This document shows positions 1 to 7,982 of a DNA stretch of 64,000 nt, piece after piece. This DNA comes from Subtercola frigoramans (GTDB taxonomy: Bacteria; Actinomycetota; Actinomycetes; Actinomycetales; Microbacteriaceae). Location: the NCBI RefSeq assembly GCF_016907385.1, contig NZ_JAFBBU010000001.1:1612001-1676000 (forward strand), read 5' to 3'. The notes beneath the pieces are model-generated. The model searched no databases, had not been told where the DNA came from, and saw only the letters and a list, made by a program, of their open reading frames with translations. Position 1 is the stretch's first letter; the number at the start of each line of letters is the position of its first letter. The position numbers and the translations under genes are program-made.

Positions 1-1
1 G

Positions 2-1027
2 GTCAACCCGGATGGGTCGGTGCAATGGTCGGGTCACGCGCACAACAGCGGTGCCGACAACTACGACTACGCCGTTCGAGCTCTCGTTCGCTCACCGCAT
101 CCCGACGCCCCTACGATCGTGGTGGGGCACTCGGGCAGCGTCTACGGCACCTTTCATTCGGGTTCACGCAACGATGACTGGAGCGAGCTCATCCCGTCAT
201 TGGATCCCGACGGATCCGCTCTGCTGGAGCTGCTCCGCGGGTCGAAGCTCGAGACCGCGACCGAATACGAGAGCGGGATCGCGGGAGTACTGGAAACTAT
301 CGCCGGCTGGGCGATCAAGGCCGTGGTTGCCTACACAGCGGGAGCCGGCACGATCGTCCTGATGTTTGTCGGCGTCGAGGTTGGCAGCCTGGCGGCCACC
401 GGATCGCTCCTCCCTGGTGCGCAGATCATCAGCGACATGTACTGGATGGCCGGGCCCCTGGGGTGCCTGGTTTCGCTAGGCGCGCAGGGACTCATTGAGG
501 CCGGCAGCCAGGAGTCCGAGGTGACACAAGAGCAGTACGACTGGGCGAATGACACCGTGTTCAAGGGAGCTCTGCCGCCGCGCGAGTTGCTGAGGGTCAC
601 CGACTGGTCGGGCGTGGATGATCGCGCGTTCACCTTCCCCAGGTTTGACGGCAAGATCACCCTCAACATGGGGCGCTCCGGCTTCCCCGATCCGCGTGAG
701 TACCACACGACGCGTCCGAAGCCGAGGACCTACGGTGAAACTTTCGTGCACGAACTCGTGCATGCCTGCCAGGCGCACCACGACAAGATGGGACTTTCGT
801 ACCTCGGCAAGGGCATCTCCGCCTGCGTCGAAGGAAAAGCGTCGTACAACTATCCGGAAACCGCTGACTTTGACTACACCACGATGGGGTTGGAAGCCCA
901 AGCATCGATCGTCAGTGATTGGTACGGAAGGCACTATTCCGCAGACCGCACCGGACCGTGGCCGCTGGGTTTCGATGATCCATTCGACCGATACATCACC
1001 GACGATTTGCGGATGGGCTTGTTTTAG
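2..1027 (+). CDS. zincin-like metallopeptidase-domain protein, 5' end outside window
   Basis: The reading frame is open from the first bases of the window, so the N-terminus is missing; the GTG at 20 is probably internal. The visible part has a hydrophobic stretch (about 115-155 residues in, Gly/Ala-rich), then a C-terminal domain with HELVH (codons from 749), a canonical HExxH zinc motif. About 45 residues later comes GLEAQASIVSDWY, whose Glu could be the third zinc ligand. This spacing and the glutamate-containing EAQASIV segment resemble the zincin domains found at the C-terminus of polymorphic and type VI-associated toxins, but I assign that from pattern memory only. It ends with tag at 1025-1027. 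No neighbour proves a function. Confidence 0.6.
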   Translation, partial: VNPDGSVQWSGHAHNSGADNYDYAVRALVRSPHPDAPTIVVGHSGSVYGTFHSGSRNDDWSELIPSLDPDGSALLELLRGSKLETATEYESGIAGVLETIAGWAIKAVVAYTAGAGTIVLMFVGVEVGSLAATGSLLPGAQIISDMYWMAGPLGCLVSLGAQGLIEAGSQESEVTQEQYDWANDTVFKGALPPRELLRVTDWSGVDDRAFTFPRFDGKITLNMGRSGFPDPREYHTTRPKPRTYGETFVHELVHACQAHHDKMGLSYLGKGISACVEGKASYNYPETADFDYTTMGLEAQASIVSDWYGRHYSADRTGPWPLGFDDPFDRYITDDLRMGLF

Positions 1028-1156
1028 CGAGGGTAGATTCCATAGCAGTGTTCCCCGAGCCGGTCAGGCGACTCGGGGGTTTCGAACGTTGGCGTGTCGT
1101 ACGCTCGGAGGAGCCCGACGTGCGCGCGGGGGTATAGATGTGCCAGCAGGGCCAGG

Positions 1157-1852
1157 ATGGGCAGGAAATTCGCTGTGTTGAAAGTGCTCAGCTACAACTT
1201 GTGGCACGGTCGTGCCCAACGCGAACTGGAACCTCTCGCCACGACATACTCTCCCGACGTGCTCTGCGTTCAGGAAGCCTACTCATCGGGCCTGCCGGAA
1301 CGACTCGGTGGCCTGACGCTGGCATCCGGTACGACAGGCAACCGTCTGGCTGTGGCGCTCTATGTACGCTCCGAACGCTTCACTGTTGAGGCAGCAGCGA
1401 AGGTGAAGCTGTCAATCTCGCGGCATGACCGACTCGTCGGCGGAACCGATCACCGACTGGTCACCGCGCGTGTGCACGACCGGCAGACCGGGCGGCGCTT
1501 GGTCTTGGGGTCATTCCACGGCACGCCCTTCACGGACTCCAACGCGTTCCGACGCCTTCAGGTCGACGACGCACACGAAGCTCTCCGCAAGCTGGGGCCC
1601 GGCCTACCCACGGTGATGGCCGGTGACTTCAACCATCCCATCCTGCTCAGCATGCTCCACCGCCACCTCAAACGTCGCGGGTTCACGGTCGCGCGCACAG
1701 CCACCAGCACATTCCACAAGAACCGAAGCCTCGTGCGAGGCAAGTTCGACCTTGCCACCATCTCCGGGTTCGATGTCAGCCACGCCGAGGTGCTACCACG
1801 AGGAGCATCAGATCACCGGCCGGTGCTCTTCACCTTCGAGTACTCCCGCTGA
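1157..1852 (+). CDS. endonuclease/exonuclease/phosphatase (EEP) family protein
   Basis: 231 residues from the ATG at 1157; the frame is open further upstream but the family homology begins with VLKVLSYNLWHG right after this ATG. EEP signatures appear in order: SYNLWHG (Asn), DVLCVQE (metal-binding Glu), VMAGDFNHP (GDFN, catalytic Asp/Asn) and ASDHRPV (the terminal SDH catalytic His). The fold covers Mg-dependent DNases, sphingomyelinases and phosphatases, so the substrate cannot be told. No signal peptide is visible, which suggests a cytoplasmic protein. It is monocistronic as far as the sequence shows. Confidence 0.82.
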   Translation: MGRKFAVLKVLSYNLWHGRAQRELEPLATTYSPDVLCVQEAYSSGLPERLGGLTLASGTTGNRLAVALYVRSERFTVEAAAKVKLSISRHDRLVGGTDHRLVTARVHDRQTGRRLVLGSFHGTPFTDSNAFRRLQVDDAHEALRKLGPGLPTVMAGDFNHPILLSMLHRHLKRRGFTVARTATSTFHKNRSLVRGKFDLATISGFDVSHAEVLPRGASDHRPVLFTFEYSR

Positions 1853-1904
1853 ATCAGCGAACCAGCCGTGGGGCCATCAGCGGGTCTGGGGCTAGGTTGA
1901 GATC

Positions 1905-2114
1905 ATGAAAAAGCGTGGTAGCCGGACAGTACTGGTCATAGTCGGCGCGATCGCTCTCATCGTGGGCGTTGTGTTTGCGGGGCAGGGCGCGAATCTCATT
2001 CCCGGCAGTTCGATGACCGGTGACCGCATGTGGTTGTACATCGGAGTCATCGTCGCGGCGGTCGGAATCGTCTTGATTCTGCTCGGCCTTCGACGACCCC
2101 AGCAGAAACGCTGA
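1905..2114 (+). CDS. small two-span membrane protein
   Basis: 69 residues with a basic N-terminus (MKKRGSR), a first hydrophobic helix at about 8-27, a polar loop, and a second helix at about 43-62 followed by a basic tail RRPQQKR. This predicts a small inner-membrane hairpin with both ends inside. No family is recognised. A weak purine stretch (ttgagatc) lies before the ATG. It lies antisense to the open tail of the decayed aquaporin frame. Confidence 0.6.
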   Translation: MKKRGSRTVLVIVGAIALIVGVVFAGQGANLIPGSSMTGDRMWLYIGVIVAAVGIVLILLGLRRPQQKR

Positions 2115-2194
2115 CGCCTCGCCTGCGCAATGATCCCCTTCCGGGCCGGCACGTCACAGCTGGTCCGGGTTTGCGACTTCGCCCGACGCTGTGG

Positions 2195-2455
2195 CTGCAT
2201 GAATACGTATCCCGGCACGCGTGCCCACGGGAAGGCGCCGCGCAGCGGGAAGGCAATACTCACGGCCGGATTCATATGCGCACCCGATACCTTTCCCACG
2301 AAGAGGATGATCGCGAGCACCATCAGCGCGGGCGCAACAACGACGTCGGTTCTGGTGATGGTGTTCGGGAACGCCTGGCTGATCATGCCTCCGCCGGCCG
2401 CTACCAGCACAAGGAAGAAAGTGCCGAGCAGTTCGGAGAAAACATTCGACGCCAT
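2195..2455 (-). pseudogene. truncated MIP-family (aquaporin/glycerol facilitator) remnant
   Basis: From the ATG at 2455 the minus strand encodes a good MIP N-terminal half: ELLGTFFLVLVAAGGGMI (helix 1), a second hydrophobic helix, and the first pore motif SGAHMNPAVSIAF with NPA. Similarity stops after about residue 87 (VPGYVFMQ). The frame then runs on into unrelated sequence antisense to the 1905-2114 gene until 1892. The second half, including the second NPA box, is absent in all frames. A full MIP channel needs both halves, so this is a broken gene, truncated by deletion rather than by a point mutation. Confidence 0.75.
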
Positions 2456-2633
2456 TCCTGTAAGGAGTCGTGAAAGTCTTCGACAGACTTCGCAAGACTC
2501 GCTGGCGCATGCCGCATGCGACCGTGCAGCACATCCGAGAGAACTGCGCGAACAGGACCTTCGGAAACTCGAGTGTCAACAATGACCACAAGACAGACCC
2601 CGCACGGCACCTAATGCGAGGTGGGGGAGGTCT

Positions 2634-3029
2634 TTAGTACGTCACTCTGAACGACGTGGGCGTGCAGGTATAGGTGGCATTTCCGACGTGATGTACGCCG
2701 GTGCCGAGCCTGGTGCACGTTTGCCCGGCGTCGACGAGTAGCGGGACGGTGAAGCCACCGACGACGATCGTGATGATGATCCCGACGCTGGCAATGATGA
2801 TTCCGGCGACCGCGAGGCCATTGCGAAGTCGAGCGCGTCTTGACTTGACCAAACCAATGATGCTGAGGACGAGGCCCGCAATGTTGAGAAAGAAGAAGAA
2901 CGACAACACGAAACCGACGATGCCGAGGACACGTCCAGGGTTCTGGGGTGCGGCGCTGAAAGCCTGTGAGGGAATCGCTTCGCCGGTCGGAGTGGTCGGG
3001 TCTCCATGACTGTGCTCAGTGTCGGTCAT
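2634..3029 (-). CDS. DUF4190-like membrane protein
   Basis: 131 residues from the ATG at 3029 (MTDTEHSHG); upstream in-frame codons look non-coding. A polar Pro-rich N-terminus of about 35 residues is followed by two hydrophobic segments (VLGIVGFVLSFFFFLNIAGLVLSIIGL and LAVAGIIIASVGIIITIVVGGF) joined by a basic loop KSRRARLRNG. This is the DUF4190 pattern. A Cys-containing C-terminal tail follows. It is divergent from a paralogue at 3089 with 59 bases between the starts. The function of the family is unknown. Confidence 0.68.
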   Translation of the reverse strand: MTDTEHSHGDPTTPTGEAIPSQAFSAAPQNPGRVLGIVGFVLSFFFFLNIAGLVLSIIGLVKSRRARLRNGLAVAGIIIASVGIIITIVVGGFTVPLLVDAGQTCTRLGTGVHHVGNATYTCTPTSFRVTY

Positions 3030-3088
3030 CAGCACAACGTAGCGCATTCCTGCGGGTCGCACGGTGTCGTTGCCTCTAGTGTTACCTC

Positions 3089-3382
3089 ATGAGCGATGAC
3101 GTGAGACCGGCACCCGCCGCGCCAGTCGAGTACTCCGCTTCGGGTAGATATCCCGTCACCAATACCCTCGCCATCGTCGCATTTGTCTTGGTGTTCGTCG
3201 TGCCTGTCGCCGGAATCGTTCTCGGCTATGTGGCGCGATCAGAGATCAGAAAGACCAAGCAAGGCGGCCACAAGCTGGTCGTTGCCGCGCTTGCGCTGGG
3301 CTGGATATTCGTCATCTTCCAGCTCATGTTCTTCGCCACCTGGATTTCCCTGTTCGTTCAGGCCTTTGCTCACGGCCGATAA
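3089..3382 (+). CDS. DUF4190 domain-containing membrane protein
   Basis: 97 residues. The N-terminal 25 residues are polar and Pro/Ala-rich. Two membrane helices follow, NTLAIVAFVLVFVVPVAGIVLGYVA and LVVAALALGWIFVIFQLMFFATWISLFV, separated by RSEIRKTKQGGHK, the typical DUF4190 loop with its conserved basic residues and Gly. Related to the genes at 2634-3029 and 4270-4593, so this stretch carries three family members. No function is established for the family. Confidence 0.75.
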   Translation: MSDDVRPAPAAPVEYSASGRYPVTNTLAIVAFVLVFVVPVAGIVLGYVARSEIRKTKQGGHKLVVAALALGWIFVIFQLMFFATWISLFVQAFAHGR

Positions 3383-3458
3383 CTCGTTGCGCCCCATTGC
3401 CTCGGCGGATCGGCTCAAGCCGGTCACTGCCTGCATCGTTGCAGGTGTTCTCACCCTG

Positions 3459-3974
3459 TTAGGTAAAGACAAATCGAACGAGCAGAGTGGCAATCACGCC
3501 CAAGCCGGAGACGGCGAACGAAGCATTTTGCCAGGTAGACCAGCGACTTTTTTGCTTGGGGAACCTGAACGGACCACCGGCGTCATCAGATAGGTCGTAC
3601 CCGGAGGCGATGCGATAGTGAAGTGTTTCTTTATCGAGGAACGGTTCGCCCGCCGCGCGAATAGTGCGGCCGGTTTCCGAAGCCAACTGCTCGACCTGTT
3701 GGTTTTGCTGCGGGAGCGTCGTGTATCCAAATCCGACTTCGCTCGCGACACGGTACGAGAAGATGATTCGCAGAGTGCTGAATGCCATAGAGAACGCAAT
3801 GAAACCACCGAGATACACGCACAAGATCAGGAAGCCCACTGGGCGATGGTCTTGGAGGTTGAGGCCGAAGCCCAGGAACATCACGCCGGCGAATATCCAG
3901 GCATCGAGAGCGACTTTTCTTGTGGCCTCGCCGAGTTGTTCGGCAGTGGGCCCAGGAATCAGGCGACGAGCCAC
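3459..3974 (-). CDS. hypothetical membrane protein
   Basis: 171 residues starting with GTG. Hydrophobic segments at about 25-42, 48-72 and 150-170 predict three membrane spans with a soluble stretch of about 75 residues between the second and third. The start overlaps the stop of the upstream 83-residue gene by one base (TAGTG), so the two are translationally coupled. No family is recognised. Confidence 0.6.
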   Translation of the reverse strand: MARRLIPGPTAEQLGEATRKVALDAWIFAGVMFLGFGLNLQDHRPVGFLILCVYLGGFIAFSMAFSTLRIIFSYRVASEVGFGYTTLPQQNQQVEQLASETGRTIRAAGEPFLDKETLHYRIASGYDLSDDAGGPFRFPKQKSRWSTWQNASFAVSGLGVIATLLVRFVFT

Positions 3975-4225
3975 TACCCCGTCCCCGTACCTTGGCGAAA
4001 GAGCGCGAGAGCCGCGATCAGGACTCCCGAACTCAAAGCCCCGAGACCCGCGCCCCGGAGACGGGCGGAGGGAATCCGAGCAGTGTGCGAGTCGTCATCC
4101 TGGCCTGCCGCTTTCTCGTGCACGGCCGCTCGTCGAATTCGGATGGCTCTGACGATGAGCAGCACCAAGCCAGCAAGAGTCCCAAGTAGTCCCCATATGA
4201 GTAGCAGGACATTCGTCAGGTTCAT
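3974..4225 (-). CDS. small membrane protein, coupled to downstream gene
   Basis: 83 residues: helix at about 6-28 (LLLIWGLLGTLAGLVLLIVRAI), a basic loop IRIRR, a polar middle rich in His/Asp/Lys, and a second hydrophobic segment at about 60-76. Its TAG shares one base with the GTG of the next gene on the same strand. No family is recognised; real coding is supported by the coupling and by the hydrophobic pattern. Confidence 0.55.
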   Translation of the reverse strand: MNLTNVLLLIWGLLGTLAGLVLLIVRAIRIRRAAVHEKAAGQDDDSHTARIPSARLRGAGLGALSSGVLIAALALFRQGTGTG

Positions 4226-4269
4226 CTGTTGCCGGCCGGAATCACGAAATAGTCCACGTAAGTGCTTCT

Positions 4270-4593
4270 CTAGCGTCGGCCAGCGAACACGCTGAGGGTG
4301 AGCACGATGACAACCAGGCCGAGGACGCAGTAAGAGAGCGTCACAACCGCGAGTGCACGGCCTCGGCCGAGTTGCTTGGTTCGTTTGATCTGGGAGAGCG
4401 CGATGTGACCCAGAATCAGGCCCGGTATGACGCCGGCCACAAGAAATCCGACGAGGGCCAAAGTCGCAAAGAGATTTGTCTGCGGAGTTGGTGCAAGCTG
4501 CGGTGGAGGCAAGTATCGCGGGTCAATCGTGGACGCCGACGGGGGTGGCATCGACGTGGGGCGCCCGTCTTCAGGCCCGATTTCGAGGCTCAT
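4270..4593 (-). CDS. DUF4190 domain-containing membrane protein
   Basis: 107 residues from the ATG at 4593; a longer in-frame opening exists upstream but is antisense-type sequence inside the preceding gene. A Pro-rich N-terminus (about 40 residues) precedes two helices, FATLALVGFLVAGVIPGLILGHIAL and ALAVVTLSYCVLGLVVIVLTL, joined by SQIKRTKQLGRGR, the DUF4190 loop also seen at 3089-3382. The start overlaps the stop of the DUF2510 gene by four bases (ATGA), which fixes the start and indicates coupling. Confidence 0.72.
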   Translation of the reverse strand: MSLEIGPEDGRPTSMPPPSASTIDPRYLPPPQLAPTPQTNLFATLALVGFLVAGVIPGLILGHIALSQIKRTKQLGRGRALAVVTLSYCVLGLVVIVLTLSVFAGRR

Positions 4594-5084
4594 GCGTGCA
4601 TCAAAGTCACCAGTGCAGAGGCAACCAAAAATCCAGACACGAGCAATGTCACGCCCCCGCCGCATATTGCGCGGATGGATGCCACGAGACCACCAAGTTG
4701 TGCCGAGCGGGCGGCCCCGATCGAGCCGTAGATGACCGCTATGCAGCCGAGCCCGAACGACAGGACCAGAAATCCGAGCATCCCTACACGGGCAGTGTGG
4801 TTGAGCTGATTGCCGAAGACCGCGACGACAAGGAAAAACGCCAAGAACAACACGACGCCGATGGTGGAGGCCACCAATGCAATCCTCGCCGGGCGATGCA
4901 ATCCGGGGCGCATCGAGCGCGCGTAGCCAGGGCCGTACATCGACTTTCGCGGGGCCTTGTGGAACTGGTCTGTCCAGAGGGACCCGACCCACCACCGATC
5001 TTGGCCGGTTCCCTCAGGGTCTTCGTACCAGCCCGGCTTCACCTGCGTGGCGCTCGAATCGACCGACTGGGAGGGCATCGTCAT
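4590..5084 (-). CDS. DUF2510 domain-containing membrane protein
   Basis: 164 residues. Residues about 16-45 (KPGWYEDPEG...DRWWVGSLWTDQF) form a DUF2510 domain, the short actinobacterial W-rich module of pattern PGWYxDP-G-xRWWDG-WT. Basic residues follow, then three hydrophobic segments (about 68-90, 100-120 and 140-162). First gene of a two-gene unit with the DUF4190 protein. Actinobacterial DUF2510/DUF4190 proteins are commonly envelope-associated; the role here is unknown. Confidence 0.75.
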   Translation of the reverse strand: MTMPSQSVDSSATQVKPGWYEDPEGTGQDRWWVGSLWTDQFHKAPRKSMYGPGYARSMRPGLHRPARIALVASTIGVVLFLAFFLVVAVFGNQLNHTARVGMLGFLVLSFGLGCIAVIYGSIGAARSAQLGGLVASIRAICGGGVTLLVSGFLVASALVTLMHA

Positions 5085-5167
5085 GGCACGAGTATGGCAT
5101 TTCTTTGTATTGAATCAGCGCAGCCTAGTCTCAACATCGCTCCATCCGCCGAACTGCGAGCAAACAG

Positions 5168-5998
5168 TCAGCCGAACGTTCTGATGGCGCTGACGCGGAG
5201 GAGATCCAGTTTGTCGGCGTCGATCGACCCCGGCACAACGGTGTACACGACGATCTTGAGGTCGCTGCCGGGCGCTGAGAGCACGTCGCAGTCGAACGTG
5301 ATCGATCCGGCGAGGGTGTTCTCGACGGTCTTTCGCGACTCGCGGTGCTCGCCGAAGGTCGCCGAACCCCATAGTTCCGCGAACTCCTCGGACTGCTCCA
5401 GCAGGTCGGCGATGAGCAGCCCGAGCGCCACGTCGTCAGGGTACCTGGCAGACGCGACGTGCACGTCAGCGACGAGATCACGACGAAACTGTTCGCCGTG
5501 TTCCGCGCTGTGAGTGACCGCGAGTGGGGCTCCGGTGAATCGACGCCACAGAAGATTCCCGGCGCGGCTTCCCCGCGCAGCAGTGTCGCCAAAGAGGGTG
5601 ACCCAAAGGTCGTTCACGAGCAGCGTGTCCCAGGCTGCGGAGAACACGGCAACGGGAACTTCGCCCAGACGATCGACGATGTGTTGGACGCCCGGCGTGA
5701 CGAGGTTGGGCACCATCGTCTTCAGCGGAACTGCTACCCCGCCGACCCGAAAAAGGTGATCACGCTCCAGCTCGGTCAATCGCAGGGCGCGGGCCAATGC
5801 CGTGAGCACCTGCGCTGACGGATGCAGCGCCCGACCTTGTTCCAGGCGAACGATGTAATCGACGCTGATGCCGGCCAGCATCGCCAACTCTTCTCGGCGT
5901 AACCCCGGTGATCTGCGATCTCCACCAACCGGAAGTCCCGCTTCGATCGGCGACACCCGATCCCGCCAGGCGCGCAGCGCCGATCCGATTTCAGACAT
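5168..5998 (-). CDS. helix-turn-helix transcriptional regulator with MmyB-like ligand-binding domain
   Basis: 276 residues. The N-terminal 75 residues form an XRE-type HTH with the family's typical opening (ALRAWRDRVSP and GLRREELAMLAGISVDYIVRLEQGRALHPSAQVLTALARAL). The C-terminal about 180 residues match the MmyB/MLTR-type domain (VPVAVFSAAWDTLLVNDLWVTLFGD...NLLWRRFTG), which in characterised relatives binds a fatty-acid-like ligand. It is divergent from the SDR gene at 6084; in this family the regulator usually controls the adjacent divergently read SDR gene. The 85-base gap would hold both promoters. Confidence 0.85.
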   Translation of the reverse strand: MSEIGSALRAWRDRVSPIEAGLPVGGDRRSPGLRREELAMLAGISVDYIVRLEQGRALHPSAQVLTALARALRLTELERDHLFRVGGVAVPLKTMVPNLVTPGVQHIVDRLGEVPVAVFSAAWDTLLVNDLWVTLFGDTAARGSRAGNLLWRRFTGAPLAVTHSAEHGEQFRRDLVADVHVASARYPDDVALGLLIADLLEQSEEFAELWGSATFGEHRESRKTVENTLAGSITFDCDVLSAPGSDLKIVVYTVVPGSIDADKLDLLRVSAIRTFG

Positions 5999-6083
5999 GA
6001 CCCTATTTTCCCCTTGTTCGAAAGGATGCGGGTGGTACTGCTGGTGCCATCAAGTTCGGCAGGTCAGCGCGCAGGCTGAAACC

Positions 6084-6764
6084 ATGACAACAACACTCAT
6101 CACAGGGGCCAACAAAGGCCTTGGACTGGAAACCGCCCGACGCCTCATCGAAGCCGGCCACACGGTGTACGCCGGAATGCGCGACACAACGAAGGGCGAC
6201 AACGTCAAAGCGCTCGGCGCCCACGTCGTTCAACTCGACGTAACCGACGAACTATCGGTCGCCGCCGCTGTCGGATCGTTGCCTGCCCTTGACGTACTCA
6301 TCAACAATGCCGGCATCATCGGTTCCCGCTCGGGTGCCGACGACTTCGTCGCCGACGACCTCGCCGAAGTGATGAACACCAATGTGTACTCGATCGTGCG
6401 AGTGACGAACGCAGTGCTACCACTGCTGAAAGCGTCGGCCAACCCGGTCATCGTGAACGTTGCCAGCGGGCTCGGATTTCCGCGATTCACCACCGACCCT
6501 GATCGCATCGAGTCGAAGATCTCGAGCCTCGGCTACGCGACCTCGAAATCCGCGGTGATCATGCTGACCCTGCAATACGCAAAACTGCTTCCGGAAATGC
6601 GTGTCAACTCCATCGACCCTGGTTACACCGCCACCGACCTGAACGGCAACAGCGGAAGCCAGACAGTGGCCGAGGGAACCGACGCAGTCTTCGCTATGGC
6701 AACGATCGACGCCGACGGCCCCACCGGCACCTTCAGCGACCGAACCGGCATCATCGCCTACTGA
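6084..6764 (+). CDS. short-chain dehydrogenase/reductase (SDR)
   Basis: 226 residues from the ATG at 6084; upstream in-frame sequence is antisense to the regulator. Classical SDR features: TGANKGLGLETARRL (TGxxxGxG cofactor motif, residues about 6-13), DVLINNAG (NNAG), a central Ser, and YATSKSA (catalytic Tyr and Lys). It should be a soluble NAD(P)H-dependent oxidoreductase on a small carbonyl or alcohol substrate. Probable target of the divergently encoded MmyB-type regulator. Confidence 0.87.
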   Translation: MTTTLITGANKGLGLETARRLIEAGHTVYAGMRDTTKGDNVKALGAHVVQLDVTDELSVAAAVGSLPALDVLINNAGIIGSRSGADDFVADDLAEVMNTNVYSIVRVTNAVLPLLKASANPVIVNVASGLGFPRFTTDPDRIESKISSLGYATSKSAVIMLTLQYAKLLPEMRVNSIDPGYTATDLNGNSGSQTVAEGTDAVFAMATIDADGPTGTFSDRTGIIAY

Positions 6765-6912
6765 CCGTGTCGGCCGCCAAGCTCGTGTCCTGGTTTCTCC
6801 TGATGATCATCTCGGTCGTTCTGGTGACGTAGGGCTATCCGCCACGACGCCCCGCTGAGCGGCATCTCGCCGCGACAGGCCCCGCCCGCCTGAGGGTGCT
6901 CGCGCAGCGTCT

Positions 6913-7407
6913 CTACGAAGCCGCTACGTTGCCGACGATGTCCCACGAGAAGTCCTTCTCGGTCGGCGCCGCACCGGTTTTGCTTTGCTGGAAGTACGCG
7001 TATTTCACCTTGCCGAAATTCAACGTGACGTTTTCGGTGAAGCGATCTTCTCCACCGCTGCCAGCCATTGTCACCGAGGTTACGAGCACGTCGGTGAGGG
7101 TGATGGTGATGTACTTCAGTGGCGCCGCACCGGCCTTGCGCACCAGCAGTGTCGCTGTGGGCACATGAGTTCCCTTGGCCAAGGAGATCATGAGTGCGGT
7201 GCTGGCTGAGTCGACGTACTTGGTGAACGACAGGTCTTGAAAGCTGGCTTTGCCCGCTCCTCCGCCGGAACCCATGTGGGTGGTGCCCGACTGTGACATG
7301 CCCCAGCCCCATGACAGCACGTCGATGTCGCCCAACGGGCCCTGAACTTTGTCAGCTGATTCGCCGACGATCGTTTTGCCCATGTTGATGAACATGTCTA
7401 GTGCCAT
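6913..7407 (-). CDS. Hcp1-family (type VI secretion tube protein) homologue, orphan
   Basis: 164 residues matching the Hcp1 pattern: an N-terminal MFINM...GESAD segment, then GDIDVLSWGWGMSQSGT, FTKYVDSASTALMISLAKGTHVPTATLLVRKAG, YITITLTDVLVTSVTMAG, ENVTLNFGKVKYAYF and a Trp-containing end FSWDIVGN. Hcp forms the hexameric inner tube of type VI systems; orphan Hcp homologues also occur in Gram-positive genomes without a known role. An excellent ribosome site (aggag, about 8 bases before the ATG) follows 26 bases after the stop of the allene-oxide-cyclase-like gene, so the two form an operon. No sheath, baseplate or VgrG gene is in the window. Confidence 0.83.
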   Translation of the reverse strand: MALDMFINMGKTIVGESADKVQGPLGDIDVLSWGWGMSQSGTTHMGSGGGAGKASFQDLSFTKYVDSASTALMISLAKGTHVPTATLLVRKAGAAPLKYITITLTDVLVTSVTMAGSGGEDRFTENVTLNFGKVKYAYFQQSKTGAAPTEKDFSWDIVGNVAAS

Positions 7408-7433
7408 TGAGTTGTCTCCTGCGGCTTCGAGGG

Positions 7434-7982
7434 TCAGTTGAGCGTGATGGTGAGTGTGCCGGTGCCAGAGCCGCCGGTATTCGGATGCAGCACCGCCGTG
7501 TAGCTGCCGGTAGCGCCGCTGTACTGCCCTGAGCCACCGGTGATGGTGAAAGTGCCGGTGCCGTCGTGACGAAGCAGACCGGTCGCGGTGATGGTGTCGC
7601 TGCCGTCGGAGAAGCTCAACAGCTGCGTGGTGAAGCTGGCGTGACTGTTGTCGCCGCGCTGAGGAAGAGAGAGCACGGTGCCGGAGCCGTGAATCGTCCC
7701 TGAGGTGACCGCGCCACCATCTCCCACCAGCTCTCCGACGACGGTCGTTCGGTCATCGATGGCTACCGCTTTGTAGCCGCCGAGCTGGCGGAGGGCCGCC
7801 ACGGTGAAGCTGAGCACGACGGGTTTGCGCGTCGGTGCCGGTGTGATCTCAGCGGCCTGAGCCGGCGCAGGCATCGGAAGAACGGCTCCGGCGAGTGCGA
7901 AGGCGGCAGTGGCGGCGGCCACGACATACCGGCGGCTGACGCCCGCTTTTGGCTCGGAGGGATTGCGGGCGACATCATCCAT
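7434..7982 (-). CDS. secreted allene oxide cyclase-like barrel protein
   Basis: 182 residues from the ATG at 7982, chosen for its ribosome site aaagga. The N-terminus has a twin-arginine-like signal (SRRYVVAAATAAFALAGAVL, cleavage probably after AQA near residue 43). The mature part has short beta-strand-like repeats and the motif GGSGQYSGATGSYT near the C-terminus, typical of allene-oxide-cyclase/dirigent-like beta barrels. Bacterial members are exported and of unknown function; plant enzymatic activity should not be assumed. First gene of the operon with the Hcp homologue. Confidence 0.72.
   Translation of the reverse strand: MDDVARNPSEPKAGVSRRYVVAAATAAFALAGAVLPMPAPAQAAEITPAPTRKPVVLSFTVAALRQLGGYKAVAIDDRTTVVGELVGDGGAVTSGTIHGSGTVLSLPQRGDNSHASFTTQLLSFSDGSDTITATGLLRHDGTGTFTITGGSGQYSGATGSYTAVLHPNTGGSGTGTLTITLN

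Noticed and set aside
7434..7982. Plant-type jasmonate biosynthesis because of allene oxide cyclase similarity
   Set aside because: Bacterial proteins of this barrel fold are exported and not shown to be cyclases; no allene oxide synthase or lipoxygenase gene is present.
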